NCBI GenBank assembly: GCA_016198165.1
Contig: JACQJF010000049.1
Location: 1-33,953 of the forward strand
DNA from: Candidatus Iainarchaeum sp.
Lineage (GTDB): Archaea; Iainarchaeota; Iainarchaeia; Iainarchaeales; GW2011-AR10
Length of the DNA stretch: 33,953 nucleotides
Direction of reading: 5' to 3'
Below the pieces are notes generated by a model. The model made no database searches. It was not told where the DNA came from and saw nothing but the letters and a program-made list of their open reading frames with translations. A program made the translations under genes and the position numbers. Shown here one piece after another: positions 16,463-26,245 of this stretch (its first letter is position 1; the number at the start of each line of letters is the position of its first letter).

Positions 16463-17653
16463 TTATCCTTTGAACACGATTTCAATCGCATCGCGGTGCT
16501 TGAGCACGTGTTCGCGCCCCACGACCATTTTGGTTTTGGAGTCAATTGCGCGGATGAACCCGTTCCCGATGTCTGTGTGGAGCTTGAAGGCAAAGTTGAG
16601 TGCAGTTGACCCGTTGGGAATCAGGAAACAGTCCGGGATGTAGTTTCCATGCTGGTCTTTGAGTTTTCCGCCTGCCGGGAACACCGCGATGTACTTCAGT
16701 TCTTCGAAAACCGTTTTGTCAAGCACTTCCTGCACGCCAGTTGAACCGAATTTTTCCAAAACATTTGCCTTTATGTAATCCAGGCCTTTTTTTTGCTTTT
16801 CCTCCAATGCCTTGAGTTCTTTGAACCCCCTGTCACCAGGCATGTACTCGATTGCTTCTTCTTTTGAAGCGCGTTTGAGTGCAAGTTCTGAAACCGCGCT
16901 GCAGCCAATGACCAGGGTGTCGGGGTATTTTTCCTTTATCCTTTCCACGTTTTTTTCAGCACCGGGCAAATCAATCTTGTTTGCGGCAACCACCATCGGC
17001 TTTGTCGCCTTCCTTAATTCAACAGCAAAGCTCATGGTGTCCTCGTCCGTCCAGGTGAAGAGTTTTTTGTCCAGTAGCCCTGACTTGTTCAGCGCGGTTT
17101 CAATTGTGTGCACGGTTGCCCCGATTCCGGATAGGCTCTGCTGCATTGCCTCAAAGAGCTTTGCCTTGGAGTCAATCGGGTGTTTGCCGAACTTTGGCCA
17201 GTTTTTTTTGATTACTCCAAAGAACCATTTGTCTATTTCCTCGCGCAGGAATGAAACAAAGTTCACCGGGTCATAAGTGCCGGGCGGGACGGTTTCGCCT
17301 TTCTCGTTGGTGCTCCCGCTTGCGTCAATCACCTGTATAAGTGCGTCTGCACGCGAAAGGTCGGACAGAAACTGGTTGCCCATTCCCTTTCCCTCACTAG
17401 CCCCAGGCACGAGTCCGGCAACGTCTATAAGCTCGACTGGGACAAAGCGTGTCCCGTTTTTGCAGTACCCTGTTCTAGGGTTGCATTGGACGCCAAATTC
17501 GCGGTCAATGCACTGTACGCGCACAAAACCCACCCCCACGTTGGGTTCAATCGTGGTAAAGGGATATGAAGCCATGGGCACGTTCAAAAGCGTTGCCGCG
17601 TTGAAAAAAGTGCTCTTACCACTCGAAGGTGCACCTACCAAACCGATCTGCAT
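16463..17653 (-). CDS. Obg-related GTPase, YchF/Ygr210-like
   Basis: GLVGAPSSGKSTFFNA, ASYPFTTIEPNVGV, LIDVAGLVPGASEGKGMGNQFLSDLSRADALIQVID; C-terminal TGS domain. Confidence 0.93.
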   Translation of the reverse strand: MQIGLVGAPSSGKSTFFNAATLLNVPMASYPFTTIEPNVGVGFVRVQCIDREFGVQCNPRTGYCKNGTRFVPVELIDVAGLVPGASEGKGMGNQFLSDLSRADALIQVIDASGSTNEKGETVPPGTYDPVNFVSFLREEIDKWFFGVIKKNWPKFGKHPIDSKAKLFEAMQQSLSGIGATVHTIETALNKSGLLDKKLFTWTDEDTMSFAVELRKATKPMVVAANKIDLPGAEKNVERIKEKYPDTLVIGCSAVSELALKRASKEEAIEYMPGDRGFKELKALEEKQKKGLDYIKANVLEKFGSTGVQEVLDKTVFEELKYIAVFPAGGKLKDQHGNYIPDCFLIPNGSTALNFAFKLHTDIGNGFIRAIDSKTKMVVGREHVLKHRDAIEIVFKG

Positions 17654-17711
17654 TATCTCACCTTTAATTAAACGAATTTTTTGCTCCGCTATTGTTTTTA
17701 ATTCAACTGAA

Positions 17712-18104
17712 TCAGATTAGTTCTTTCTTTATTTTGTCGAATTTTTCAAAATGTTTGTCTTTTGTTAAAACCGTAAGGCCGTTTTCTTCTGCGATAGCGG
17801 CTATAATACAGTCAATTAGCCCAACCTGTTTTACCTTTTTGCCAGTTGATTTGTTGACTTGAACCCAGAGTTCTCCAGCCAGTTCTTCCGAAAATCTTGT
17901 TGTATGCACTATTTCCGATGATATTTCAATTCTCGAAATTTTTTGGGCTACATCGATTTTGTTTAAATGGCACCATTTGCTTATTTCGGCAATGCTGGCA
18001 CTTGCTGTAAACAAGGAGACATTAAAAAGTTTTATAACAACCTGTTTTCCTTTTGGTGTTTCTTGAAATATTTCTATCCAAACAGATGTATCGACCAAAT
18101 ACAC
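17712..18104 (-). CDS. vapC: VapC-family PIN toxin
   Basis: MYLVDTSVWIEIF ... GLIDCIIAAIAEENGLTVLTKDKHFEKF. Confidence 0.88.
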   Translation of the reverse strand: MYLVDTSVWIEIFQETPKGKQVVIKLFNVSLFTASASIAEISKWCHLNKIDVAQKISRIEISSEIVHTTRFSEELAGELWVQVNKSTGKKVKQVGLIDCIIAAIAEENGLTVLTKDKHFEKFDKIKKELI

Positions 18105-18310
18105 TAGAATTCCCTGTCCTCTTCTTCCCTTTTGAAAGGCTTTGTTCCTTTGGCAGAGCCAAGCAATTCCAAAAGTGCCTCTTTTTGCCTTGGTTTAATT
18201 ACTGAAAATTTGACTCTTTGGTTGAATTTGAGCCTGTTTTTTTCCAGGTCTTTTTTGGAAATTGAAATTGCGGCAGAATTCCCCACCCTGATAACTTTTC
18301 CTTCAAGCAT
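18104..18310 (-). CDS. vapB: VapB-like (AbrB-fold) antitoxin
   Basis: KVIRVGNSAAISISKKDLEKNRLKFNQRVKFSVI; adjacent to vapC. Confidence 0.75.
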   Translation of the reverse strand: MLEGKVIRVGNSAAISISKKDLEKNRLKFNQRVKFSVIKPRQKEALLELLGSAKGTKPFKREEEDREF

Positions 18311-18404
18311 TAAAACACCTCTAAGTAATAACATGTTATAACAAGTTTTTATTCTTTTCCACGTTACGGTTTTAAAGAAATTCCAGTTTAATTTTCTTTG
18401 AATC

Positions 18405-18475
18405 GCAGCTGTGGTTCAGTGGCAGAATGAAACCTTCCCAAGGTTTTGATGCGGGTTCGATTCCCGCCAGCTGCA
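18405..18475 (+). tRNA. tRNA-Gly (anticodon CCC)
   Basis: Complete cloverleaf: GCAGCTG/CAGCTGC acceptor, AAACC TTCCCAA GGTTT anticodon arm, GCGGG TTCGATT CCCGC T-arm. Confidence 0.95.
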
Positions 18476-18709
18476 TTTATGCCGGAAAGCAGGGGAAAAA
18501 GAAGTATTTTTTCTGTCAGGCCGTATTTAAGGCGAATTGGAGCGCGAAATAGTGGAAGCCTTGCAAAAAGATGGCATTCAAAAATTCCTGAATATTCAAG
18601 TGGTTCTGCCAGGGAAACAGCTTCTTGGCTAAAGTTTCCGCGTTTTGGGAAACTTTTCATTGCATCCTTTGCAGACCGGCAATCAGTTGGCAGGAGCAAG
18701 CGTATTCTC

Positions 18710-19354
18710 ATGTCCATTATTAGTTCTCCTTATGAATCTCCCTTGAGTTTATCATTATTATTTGGGGGAAAGTTAGATCGTTTCGATGCACGCCTGGGTT
18801 TTGACAGTGAAGCCGTATATATTGAAGCTCTTCAGGGTCCGAAAGATTCTTCTGACAAGGCAAATTGGATTCGCCAGGAACTTGGCATGCCTTGGCCAGA
18901 TTTTTTGCTTAGACAGATTGAAGAACACGCAAGAGGGCTTGGGTTTCGTTATGTGAGAATTCATGACCCTTCAACAAGCCTTTATTTCAATATGCTTACA
19001 GAAACCGTGCCGCTTTCGAATGCAGAGTTTAAAAAAATTAAACGGCGTGTTGACTCCCTGGTTAAATGGGGAGAACGGCAAGGGCCATTGGAGTTATCTG
19101 ATGAAGAAATAACTGCATTAAAAATGGTTAAGCAAAAAGAAGGCGTGCGTTTAGTTGGCAGAAAAATTTTTTTGGAACGCACGCTGAATCCTAGCGAAAG
19201 GGAGGCGTTTTGGGCCAGGTTCGAGCGGGCTGTCGAGATCCAGCAAAGCACTGTAAAACTGCAGCAAAGAATAAAAAGTTTCATTAACCGAGTGGCAAAA
19301 AACAATGGCTACACAAAGAAGGGGGATATTTTCCAAAAAAGCTTAAGCCTGTAA
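18710..19354 (+). CDS. Hypothetical protein
   Basis: Protein-like from MSIISSPYESPLSLSLLFGGKLDRF; upstream part of the 302-aa ORF reads through the tRNA and looks non-coding. Confidence 0.6.
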   Translation: MSIISSPYESPLSLSLLFGGKLDRFDARLGFDSEAVYIEALQGPKDSSDKANWIRQELGMPWPDFLLRQIEEHARGLGFRYVRIHDPSTSLYFNMLTETVPLSNAEFKKIKRRVDSLVKWGERQGPLELSDEEITALKMVKQKEGVRLVGRKIFLERTLNPSEREAFWARFERAVEIQQSTVKLQQRIKSFINRVAKNNGYTKKGDIFQKSLSL

Positions 19355-19373
19355 AATCCAGGGGCGTGCAAAA

Positions 19374-19778
19374 ATGAAACCCCATGAGCAAATCCTCCTT
19401 TCCGCAAAAACCATTGCCGTGGTTGGCTTGTCGCGCGACCCGAAAAAAGACTCTCACTCCGTGGCAAAGTACTTGCAGGAAAAAGGCTACAAAATAATCC
19501 CGGTCAATCCATCTGGCGGGGAGCTGCTTGGTGAAAAAGTTTACACATCTCTTTCCGAAATAAAAGTGCCGGTTGGCATAGTGGATGTTTTCAGGCCTTC
19601 AGAGGAATGCGCAGAAATCGCGGAGCAGGCAATCAAACTCCGCCCAAAAATGGTGTGGCTGCAGCTTGGAATAACCAGTGAAAAAGCACGCGAAATCTGC
19701 GAAAAAGCAGGGGTTGTTTTTGTGCAAAACCACTGCATCCGCACCGAACACAAGCGCCTGGCTGGCACAGGGTTTTAA
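19374..19778 (+). CDS. CoA-binding domain protein (YccU-like)
   Basis: KTIAVVGLSRDPKKDSHSVAKYLQEKGYKIIPVNP...VWLQLGI...NHCIRTEHKRL. Confidence 0.9.
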   Translation: MKPHEQILLSAKTIAVVGLSRDPKKDSHSVAKYLQEKGYKIIPVNPSGGELLGEKVYTSLSEIKVPVGIVDVFRPSEECAEIAEQAIKLRPKMVWLQLGITSEKAREICEKAGVVFVQNHCIRTEHKRLAGTGF

Positions 19779-19804
19779 CTAATTTATCGCCCTTTTTTTC
19801 GTGT

Positions 19805-21151
19805 ATGGGTAGTTTGTGGACGGAAGAGTTTTTTCCCAAGAATTTTGAGGAATTCATTGGGAACAGCGAAGTCGTTGAGAATTCCGTTAAATGGGCCAGG
19901 TCCTGGCAGGACGGAAAACCACAAAAGCCGCTCCTATTGTTTGGCGCGCCCGGCACAGGCAAAACCTGCCTTGTTTATCTTCTTGCAAGCCATTTCAAGT
20001 GGTCTGTCTTTGAGATGAACAGTTCGGATTCGCGCGACAAGGACTCAATCGAGAGAACCGCGTCAGCCGCGGCCATGAACTCTTCGCTTTCAGGTGAAAG
20101 GCGCCTTGTCCTGTTTGACGAAATCGACTGCATTTTGTCGGATGACCGTGGGGGCATTGGGGCAATCCTATCGGTTTTAAAGGAAGCAAAAAACCCGGTC
20201 ATCCTCACTGCAAATGACCTTTACTCTGACAAAAAACTTGCCCCGCTGCGCGAGTACTGTGAAAAGGCGGAGTTCAAAAAAATAAATTATCTTTCAATTG
20301 CAAAACGCCTGCGCGAAATTCTTTCGCTTAAAGGCGTGGAGTTTGACGAGGAGGCAGTCAAAGAGCTTGCGAAAAACTCCAGCGGGGATTTCCGCGCGGC
20401 CTTGCTTGACTCACAGTCGCTTGCGCTTTCCGGAAAAATAGGGAAAAAAGACATAGAGCTTTTTTCAGGGCGCGAGCGTGAGGAAAAGATTTTCTCCGTT
20501 CTCTCAAAGGTTTTTTTCGGTAAAACGAGTGACGAAATCCGCAGAGCCGTTTTTTATTCTGACGTAAACCAGGATCTTCTTATGCGCTGGGTTGAGGAAA
20601 ACATTCCGCGCCAGTTCCGGGGCGAGGATATAGCGCAGGCTTTCAACCGCCTCAGCCGGGCAGATGTTTTTTCCGGCAGGATAATGCGCAGGCAACACTA
20701 TGGCTTCATGAAGTATACGGGGGATCTCCTGACGCTTGGGGTGAACTCCGCAAAAACCACAAGCACCCACTCGTTTAACCCTTTCACTTTTCCAACCCTT
20801 CTTTCAAAACTTTCCCGCTCAAGTGCCGAGCGTGAGACGAGGAAAAGCGCTTCGCTGAAAATAGGGCGGAAAACGCATGCATCCGTAAGGAAAACAAGCG
20901 TTGAATCAATGCCTTTTCTTCCGGTTATTCTTGGGGACAAGCAAAAGGCTGCGCTTTTTTTTGCGGAATTCGATTTTTCCGCCCAGGAAGCCGGTTTTTT
21001 GGTTGGGGCAAAGCATGACTCGAAAAAAGTTGAAAACCTGCTGGCTGAGGCGGAAAAAATAAAGGCAGAAAGGCTGGTTCAAAAAAACAAAAAAGCTTTC
21101 CCGGCGATTGCACAAGAGGATTTTTCAGAATCCCAGACAAGGCTATTCTAG
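19805..21151 (+). CDS. rfcL: Replication factor C large subunit
   Basis: LWTEEFFPKNFEEFIGN, Walker A FGAPGTGKTCLVYLLA, FEMNSSDSRDKDSIE, Walker B LVLFDEIDCI. Confidence 0.93.
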   Translation: MGSLWTEEFFPKNFEEFIGNSEVVENSVKWARSWQDGKPQKPLLLFGAPGTGKTCLVYLLASHFKWSVFEMNSSDSRDKDSIERTASAAAMNSSLSGERRLVLFDEIDCILSDDRGGIGAILSVLKEAKNPVILTANDLYSDKKLAPLREYCEKAEFKKINYLSIAKRLREILSLKGVEFDEEAVKELAKNSSGDFRAALLDSQSLALSGKIGKKDIELFSGREREEKIFSVLSKVFFGKTSDEIRRAVFYSDVNQDLLMRWVEENIPRQFRGEDIAQAFNRLSRADVFSGRIMRRQHYGFMKYTGDLLTLGVNSAKTTSTHSFNPFTFPTLLSKLSRSSAERETRKSASLKIGRKTHASVRKTSVESMPFLPVILGDKQKAALFFAEFDFSAQEAGFLVGAKHDSKKVENLLAEAEKIKAERLVQKNKKAFPAIAQEDFSESQTRLF

Positions 21152-22786
21152 TGGAACTTCTACAACGATTGTTTTTTCCTCTAAACCAAAGTTGCTCAGC
21201 GTGTCACTGTTTATTTCCCCTATGAAGCCTTCGCGCCCGTTTACAAGCACTTTTGCGCTTCTGCCTTTTTCAAGGAACGGCTCTTCTGCTTCAAGGGTTT
21301 TCAGTTCAAGGCCCATGGTTTTGCAGAAGGACTCAAGCATGGATTTTGCGCGCGTAAAATCAGCGTTTTTCTCGCAAACAACCATGCAAACAGTGTCGGT
21401 TTCGTTTACACCTGTTTCCTGTGTAGGGTCTATTGCAACTGTTTTCCCGACTTCAAATATCCTTTGTGGGAGGGGGTTGTGCTTGTTTTTGTTCAAAAAC
21501 TCCAATAACTCTGGAAATATTCTTTTCCTGAAAACACAGTAGTTTTGTGACATCGGGTTTTCAATTTCCACAAGCTCCTCGTTTTTGAGCCCAAGGGCGG
21601 CTGCTTGTTTTTCTTTTGAAGTCAGGTTATAAGTCAAAACTTCCTGCAGTCCCATACCAACGCATGCTTCGCGGCAGTTCTCCTTCAAAATTGTCTGGGG
21701 CAGGAGGTTTCCGCGCGTTAAGAGCCCGGTTTTTTGGGGTGTTATTTTGTCGTAGCCCATGGAAATCAGGATGTCTTCTATAGCATCTATGGGGTGAAGG
21801 ATGTCGTGCCTGTACCCTGGGTATGCCGCTTCTATTTTTTTGCCTTTTATTTTTGGCTCGTACCTTGCACTTGACAGGAGTCTCGAGATTTCTTTTGCAT
21901 TCATTTTTTTTCCACAGATTTGCTGGACATAATCAATGCCAAGCGAGATTTTTTTGTTTTCAAGCCTTGGCGTCACGATTGTTTTTTTCCCGTATCTTAT
22001 TTTCACCTGGTGGACCTGCGCCCCGCGCTCTTGGAATGCAAGGGCCATTACGAGGACCGCGGTGTCGACTATCTCTTGTTTGTTGCCGGTTGCTTCGAGG
22101 AATACGTTTTTCGTGCCGGTCATTATCCTCCCTGTTTTTTCAGAATTGATGATTGGCGGGAGTGAAAGGATTTCCCCTTTCGAGTCAATCCACAGGGGGT
22201 ACTTTTCCTGCCCGCGTAAAAGGTGCCCGAATTCTTTTCCTTTTGCGTGCTTTTCGAGTATTTCCTCAAGCGAGAGTTCTTCTGTAGAATCAAGTGCCCT
22301 GAATTTTTTTTCTCGCGGAGAAAATCCCTTATAGTGAATCGGGGGCGTGATTCTGTCAAACTCGTATACTCCGAGTGCGGCTTCTTTTCTCCTGCGGCCA
22401 AATGTTTGCGCGATTTTTTCCTGCAATTGTATTACCTGTTCCAAAAATTCCGGGGTTATTTTCGCGTTTTTGATTACAGCCGCGCTTGCGCATGTCCTTG
22501 CGCGTGTCGATTCATGGTCTACGATTACTTCAATAAGCGGTTTTGCGAATTTCTTTCTCGGAAGGCCTTTTTCCTTCCCAAGTCTTGCGCGAAGCTCGCG
22601 TGCGATTCCTTCAACGCTCCACAGGTCAGGTCGATTGGTCTCCTTCACGTCAAGGGTTATCCTGTCGCCTTCAGCCTTGTCCACCTCGCCCTTGACAAAA
22701 AGCAAGGCGTTTTCGAGTTCTATCTGGGAGAACTTTTTTCCCACGAGCCCTTCGAGGTCTTTTTTGCTGAACTGTATGGTCGGCAT
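21143..22786 (-). CDS. pheT: Phenylalanyl-tRNA synthetase beta subunit
   Basis: MPTIQFSKKDLEGLVGK, B3/4-like and B5 domains, archaeal-length 547 aa; follows pheS. Confidence 0.95.
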   Translation of the reverse strand: MPTIQFSKKDLEGLVGKKFSQIELENALLFVKGEVDKAEGDRITLDVKETNRPDLWSVEGIARELRARLGKEKGLPRKKFAKPLIEVIVDHESTRARTCASAAVIKNAKITPEFLEQVIQLQEKIAQTFGRRRKEAALGVYEFDRITPPIHYKGFSPREKKFRALDSTEELSLEEILEKHAKGKEFGHLLRGQEKYPLWIDSKGEILSLPPIINSEKTGRIMTGTKNVFLEATGNKQEIVDTAVLVMALAFQERGAQVHQVKIRYGKKTIVTPRLENKKISLGIDYVQQICGKKMNAKEISRLLSSARYEPKIKGKKIEAAYPGYRHDILHPIDAIEDILISMGYDKITPQKTGLLTRGNLLPQTILKENCREACVGMGLQEVLTYNLTSKEKQAAALGLKNEELVEIENPMSQNYCVFRKRIFPELLEFLNKNKHNPLPQRIFEVGKTVAIDPTQETGVNETDTVCMVVCEKNADFTRAKSMLESFCKTMGLELKTLEAEEPFLEKGRSAKVLVNGREGFIGEINSDTLSNFGLEEKTIVVEVPLE

Positions 22787-23283
22787 TATACTGGCCGCCT
22801 TGGTTTTTTTTTCTTCAATACTTCATTTGAAATTGTTCTTATTCTTCTTTTTCCGTTTCGTAACAACTGTATGTCTTTCCTTATTTTTTCTAAAGTATAT
22901 TTTTCTAGGAACACAAACAGTCCTTTAATTCTTTCATGATCACTCATAAAAGCCGTTATTAAATACCGTGTTTCCTCCTCATTTAATCCTTTTTGCGATG
23001 CAGTGAACTTTAGTCTATTTAATGTATCCTGCCTTCTTAATGCAAACCCGTGTATTTCTTCTGCTTGTCTCTTTCCGCCTTTTGCATCATTTATCCATCT
23101 CGTTAAACTTGTAGAACCATAGTCTAATCCATTGCGTATGATTGTATCTAACTGTTTTGCTTGTAGTGGGTCATTTGGATTAAAATTTTTAAACAAAAAA
23201 GTTGCGTCTGAAGGTGTTAACCAGTTATTTTTTACAGCCATTTTTAGCCAAGGATTGTCTATGTATGATTTTTGAACTGCCAT
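22786..23283 (-). CDS. Orphan all-helical protein encoded between pheS and pheT
   Basis: MAVQKSYIDNPWLKMAVKNNWLTPSD...; TAATG overlaps with pheS stop and pheT start. Confidence 0.75.
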   Translation of the reverse strand: MAVQKSYIDNPWLKMAVKNNWLTPSDATFLFKNFNPNDPLQAKQLDTIIRNGLDYGSTSLTRWINDAKGGKRQAEEIHGFALRRQDTLNRLKFTASQKGLNEEETRYLITAFMSDHERIKGLFVFLEKYTLEKIRKDIQLLRNGKRRIRTISNEVLKKKKPRRPV

Positions 23284-24716
23284 TAATCGGTCACCGTTTT
23301 TGTTTTCCGAAGCCACGCTAAATCGTCCGAGAATAGGTGGCGTATGTCGCTTATGCCAAGCTTGAACATTGCAAGGCGGTCAAGCCCCATGCCCCATGCA
23401 AGCACCGGGCCTTTGATGCCGAGGTTCTCGGTTATCTCCGGCCTGAAAATGCCTGCTCCGGCGAATTCTATCCAACCGAGTTTCGGGTGGCGCGCGCTAA
23501 GCTGGCAGCTCGGTTCCGTGAACGGGTAATAGTCGGGGATGAATTTCACGTCTGTAGCGCCTGCGATTTCCTGTGCAAAGTCTTTCAGTATGCCGAGGAG
23601 CTTTGGAAAATTCAATCCCTCGCCCACGATGAAGCCGTCAAGCTGGTTGAATTCAAGAAGGTGCGTCGCGTCCAATACATCGGGCCGAAAGCACCTGTTT
23701 ATGACAAAGAATTTTGCCGGTGGTTTCACGCCCTCGGTCATTTTGCGTGCGTCCGCGCTTGTCCCGTGCGCGTTTGGCATGAGCCTTGAGGCTATTTCTT
23801 CGCTCCACGCGTATCCCCATCCGCGTGAGAGTGTTTTTCCACCCGTTTCGTGTGCGGCTTTCACTGCGTTTACTTTTGCCTTGTCCGGCAGTTTTCCGTG
23901 GACTGGTTTTTTGAGTTTGTAAGTGTCTGTCCATGTGCGCGCAGGGTGGTTTTGGGGCTGGAACAATACGTCAAAATTGTAAAACTCCTGGGTAATAAGC
24001 CGTTCGGGCATTTCTTCAAAACCCATTTCAGAGAGCTTTCTTTTGATTGATTCCAAAAATTTTTGGTAGGGCTGTTTTTTTCCAGCAAAAATTTCCGGCA
24101 CGGGGTCAAAAATGTTGAAGTGGCGTTCCGAAACCGCGCCAAGCATTTGTTTTGCCTTTTCACCTTCAGGAGTCAGGCCTGCGCTTACCTGTGCAATTTC
24201 TTTTTGTTCCACGATGCCGCGCTTGACGAGTTCTTTTAATAGTTCTTGCTCGCTCTCTTCGAGTCCGCCGGTTCCTTTTTCGGGAATTTTTTCCACGAGT
24301 TTTTCTTCAGGCAGCGTGTCTGTCAGGAACTCCTCTCCGACGCTTGTCAGGCTGATTGCACCTCCTTCAATTGAGATGAGGTTAAGTTTTTTTAGTTTTC
24401 CAAGGCAAAAACTCAGTTCTTTTTCCCCGAGTTCTTTTTTCATTTCATCAATGGTTTTTTTTCCGTTTGAGAGAATATTCAGCATTTTCCGTTCGGCAAG
24501 CTCTCCTGCCTTGTTTGCCTGGAAAACTGTTGTTTTTTGTTCAAGCAGTTCCACGAGCCCTTTTTGGGAGAGCCATTGGAGTGCGCGCCTGACTGAGTCC
24601 ACATGCACCCCTGACTGGCGTGCAATGTCTTTGAAGGCTTTTTTTTGCAGGGTTATGGCGTTAAGCGTTCTTCGTTCAATGTCACTTAGCTGTAACACCG
24701 TTTTTTCAAGGTTCAA
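23283..24716 (-). CDS. pheS: Phenylalanyl-tRNA synthetase alpha subunit
   Basis: N-terminal winged helices, class II motifs (HPARTWTDTY, FFVINRCFRPDVLDATHLLEFNQLDGFI, GAGIFRPEI, AWGMGLDRLAM). Confidence 0.96.
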   Translation of the reverse strand: MNLEKTVLQLSDIERRTLNAITLQKKAFKDIARQSGVHVDSVRRALQWLSQKGLVELLEQKTTVFQANKAGELAERKMLNILSNGKKTIDEMKKELGEKELSFCLGKLKKLNLISIEGGAISLTSVGEEFLTDTLPEEKLVEKIPEKGTGGLEESEQELLKELVKRGIVEQKEIAQVSAGLTPEGEKAKQMLGAVSERHFNIFDPVPEIFAGKKQPYQKFLESIKRKLSEMGFEEMPERLITQEFYNFDVLFQPQNHPARTWTDTYKLKKPVHGKLPDKAKVNAVKAAHETGGKTLSRGWGYAWSEEIASRLMPNAHGTSADARKMTEGVKPPAKFFVINRCFRPDVLDATHLLEFNQLDGFIVGEGLNFPKLLGILKDFAQEIAGATDVKFIPDYYPFTEPSCQLSARHPKLGWIEFAGAGIFRPEITENLGIKGPVLAWGMGLDRLAMFKLGISDIRHLFSDDLAWLRKTKTVTD

Positions 24717-24786
24717 GCAAAAAACACTCTTTTTTTTGGCTTCTTTTGCAGGTTATTTATTATTTTGTTTTGTTAAAACATTTATT

Positions 24787-25206
24787 ATGACTTATTATTT
24801 GATTGACGCGGCTGTTTTGCTCAACGACGAGCAGTTTGCATTCATGCCTGGCAAAAAGTACGTTACAACGTCCCTTGTGGCCATGGAGATAAGGGACTTT
24901 CGCAGCCGCGCCCTTTTGGACAATGCCCTAAAGAACAATTTTTTGCGCATAATCGACCCGAGTTCTGAAGCCCTGCATAAGATAACTGATTTGGCTGCAA
25001 ACATCGGTTTTAGGCTTTCAAAAGCGGATTTTTCCCTTCTTGCCCTTGCCCTCGACTTCAAATCCAAGAGAAAGCGTGTCAGGGTCGTCACGGATGATTT
25101 CAGTGTCCAAAACCTGCTTTTAAGGCTCAGGATTTCTTTTGACTCTGTTATCCAGGGCCGCATAAAAGAATTCCGGGTTTTGAGGAAAAAAAGCTTAGGC
25201 TTCTAG
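24787..25206 (+). CDS. Nob1-like PIN-domain rRNA maturation endonuclease
   Basis: MTYYLIDAAVLLN, YVTTSLVAMEIRD, LSKADFSLLALALDFK, VVTDDFSVQNLLLRL; lacks an obvious zinc ribbon. Confidence 0.8.
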   Translation: MTYYLIDAAVLLNDEQFAFMPGKKYVTTSLVAMEIRDFRSRALLDNALKNNFLRIIDPSSEALHKITDLAANIGFRLSKADFSLLALALDFKSKRKRVRVVTDDFSVQNLLLRLRISFDSVIQGRIKEFRVLRKKSLGF

Positions 25207-25992
25207 GTCTATTTCTTCTTCCGGCCGTGAATGCTCCAATTCCGAGTGCTTCACGACATAGTTCTCTATTTTTTCCGTGACTGCCTTTCTTTTAGCGTAA
25301 ATAACCGTTGCCACCACCACGGCAATAACCAATAGAATGAAGTTTGGCGTGCTTGAGGCAAATTCCCGCAGTGCCTCAAGTATGTTGAAAGTCGAGGAAA
25401 GCGGTTTTTGCACCGAGTACTCAAGCTTAAACGAGCTTGTCCTGATTCCGCTTAGGAAAATGTCGTTGTTTTCCACTCTTATGCCTGCTGTGGGTTCGAG
25501 TGAAATTATTTCCGCGTTTTTCGGGATGCTGATTTTAACTGAAGTGTTTTCAGGTATGAATATGAGCCCCTCGACTTCAAATGCAAGCAGGTTTTTTGCC
25601 GGCACTGACCAGATTGTCTGCCTTGGTTCTTCTTTGGTTATCTGTGCAAACCTGTTTGCAAGGATATAGTTCAGGAAAAGCGTGCGCGTTTCCTCTTCGT
25701 ATGCAACAGAGGATTTTTCAATAATGTTCTGCACTACCTGCCCGATGCGCGGGTAAAAAAAATTGTAGTCTGACTGCCATGCAAGCAGGCTTGAGGAATT
25801 CCGCGTCGCGTTTTCCTTGAATTCAAGGACTTCCCGTGTAGTGCCAAAGTCAAGGGTGTATTTTTCGACCACGCTTGCAAACCCGGCCTCGTCAACTTCT
25901 ATTTCCACAAGATGGGTGCTCACTTCCAGTGAGTGCACAAACAGCGGCATTAAAAAAAACGCGATTGCAACTGCTGCAAGCAGGTTTTTCAT
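25195..25992 (-). CDS. Putative secreted/membrane-anchored hypothetical protein
   Basis: N-terminal signal-like helix, beta-rich ectodomain, C-terminal TM (FILLVIAVVVATVIYAKRK). Confidence 0.7.
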   Translation of the reverse strand: MKNLLAAVAIAFFLMPLFVHSLEVSTHLVEIEVDEAGFASVVEKYTLDFGTTREVLEFKENATRNSSSLLAWQSDYNFFYPRIGQVVQNIIEKSSVAYEEETRTLFLNYILANRFAQITKEEPRQTIWSVPAKNLLAFEVEGLIFIPENTSVKISIPKNAEIISLEPTAGIRVENNDIFLSGIRTSSFKLEYSVQKPLSSTFNILEALREFASSTPNFILLVIAVVVATVIYAKRKAVTEKIENYVVKHSELEHSRPEEEIDLEA

Positions 25993-26035
25993 GCAAATAC
26001 TAAGTGTGTTTTTGGTTAAAATCCTTTCCCCCAAA

Positions 26036-26105
26036 CGGTTTGCGTCCGCAACAAACCGGCAAAAAAAACAATTACGGCCATTTGTTCCCTTGCTTGTTTA
26101 TTGTA
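26036..26105 (+). repeat. About 70-bp intergenic repeat, second copy (inverted relative to 2995-3063)
   Basis: ACGGTTTGCGTCCGCAACAAACCGGCAAAAAAAAC plus downstream similarity. Confidence 0.75.
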
Positions 26106-26245
26106 TGTTTCAATTGGCAAAGTTTTGGTGGACCCTGCAAAGGGTTCAGATTGAGTGAACTCGCGCAAGATGTTCGGGTAAACCTTTATATTCCGCAAAA
26201 ACTTTACTTTACTAGGCTCACTTACATGCAAGAACTGGTTGTTTC

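Noticed and set aside
18388-18717. 109-aa minus ORF containing AAGGNRTRIKTLGRFHSATEPQL
   Set aside because: Antisense translation across tRNA-Gly; well-known artefact pattern.
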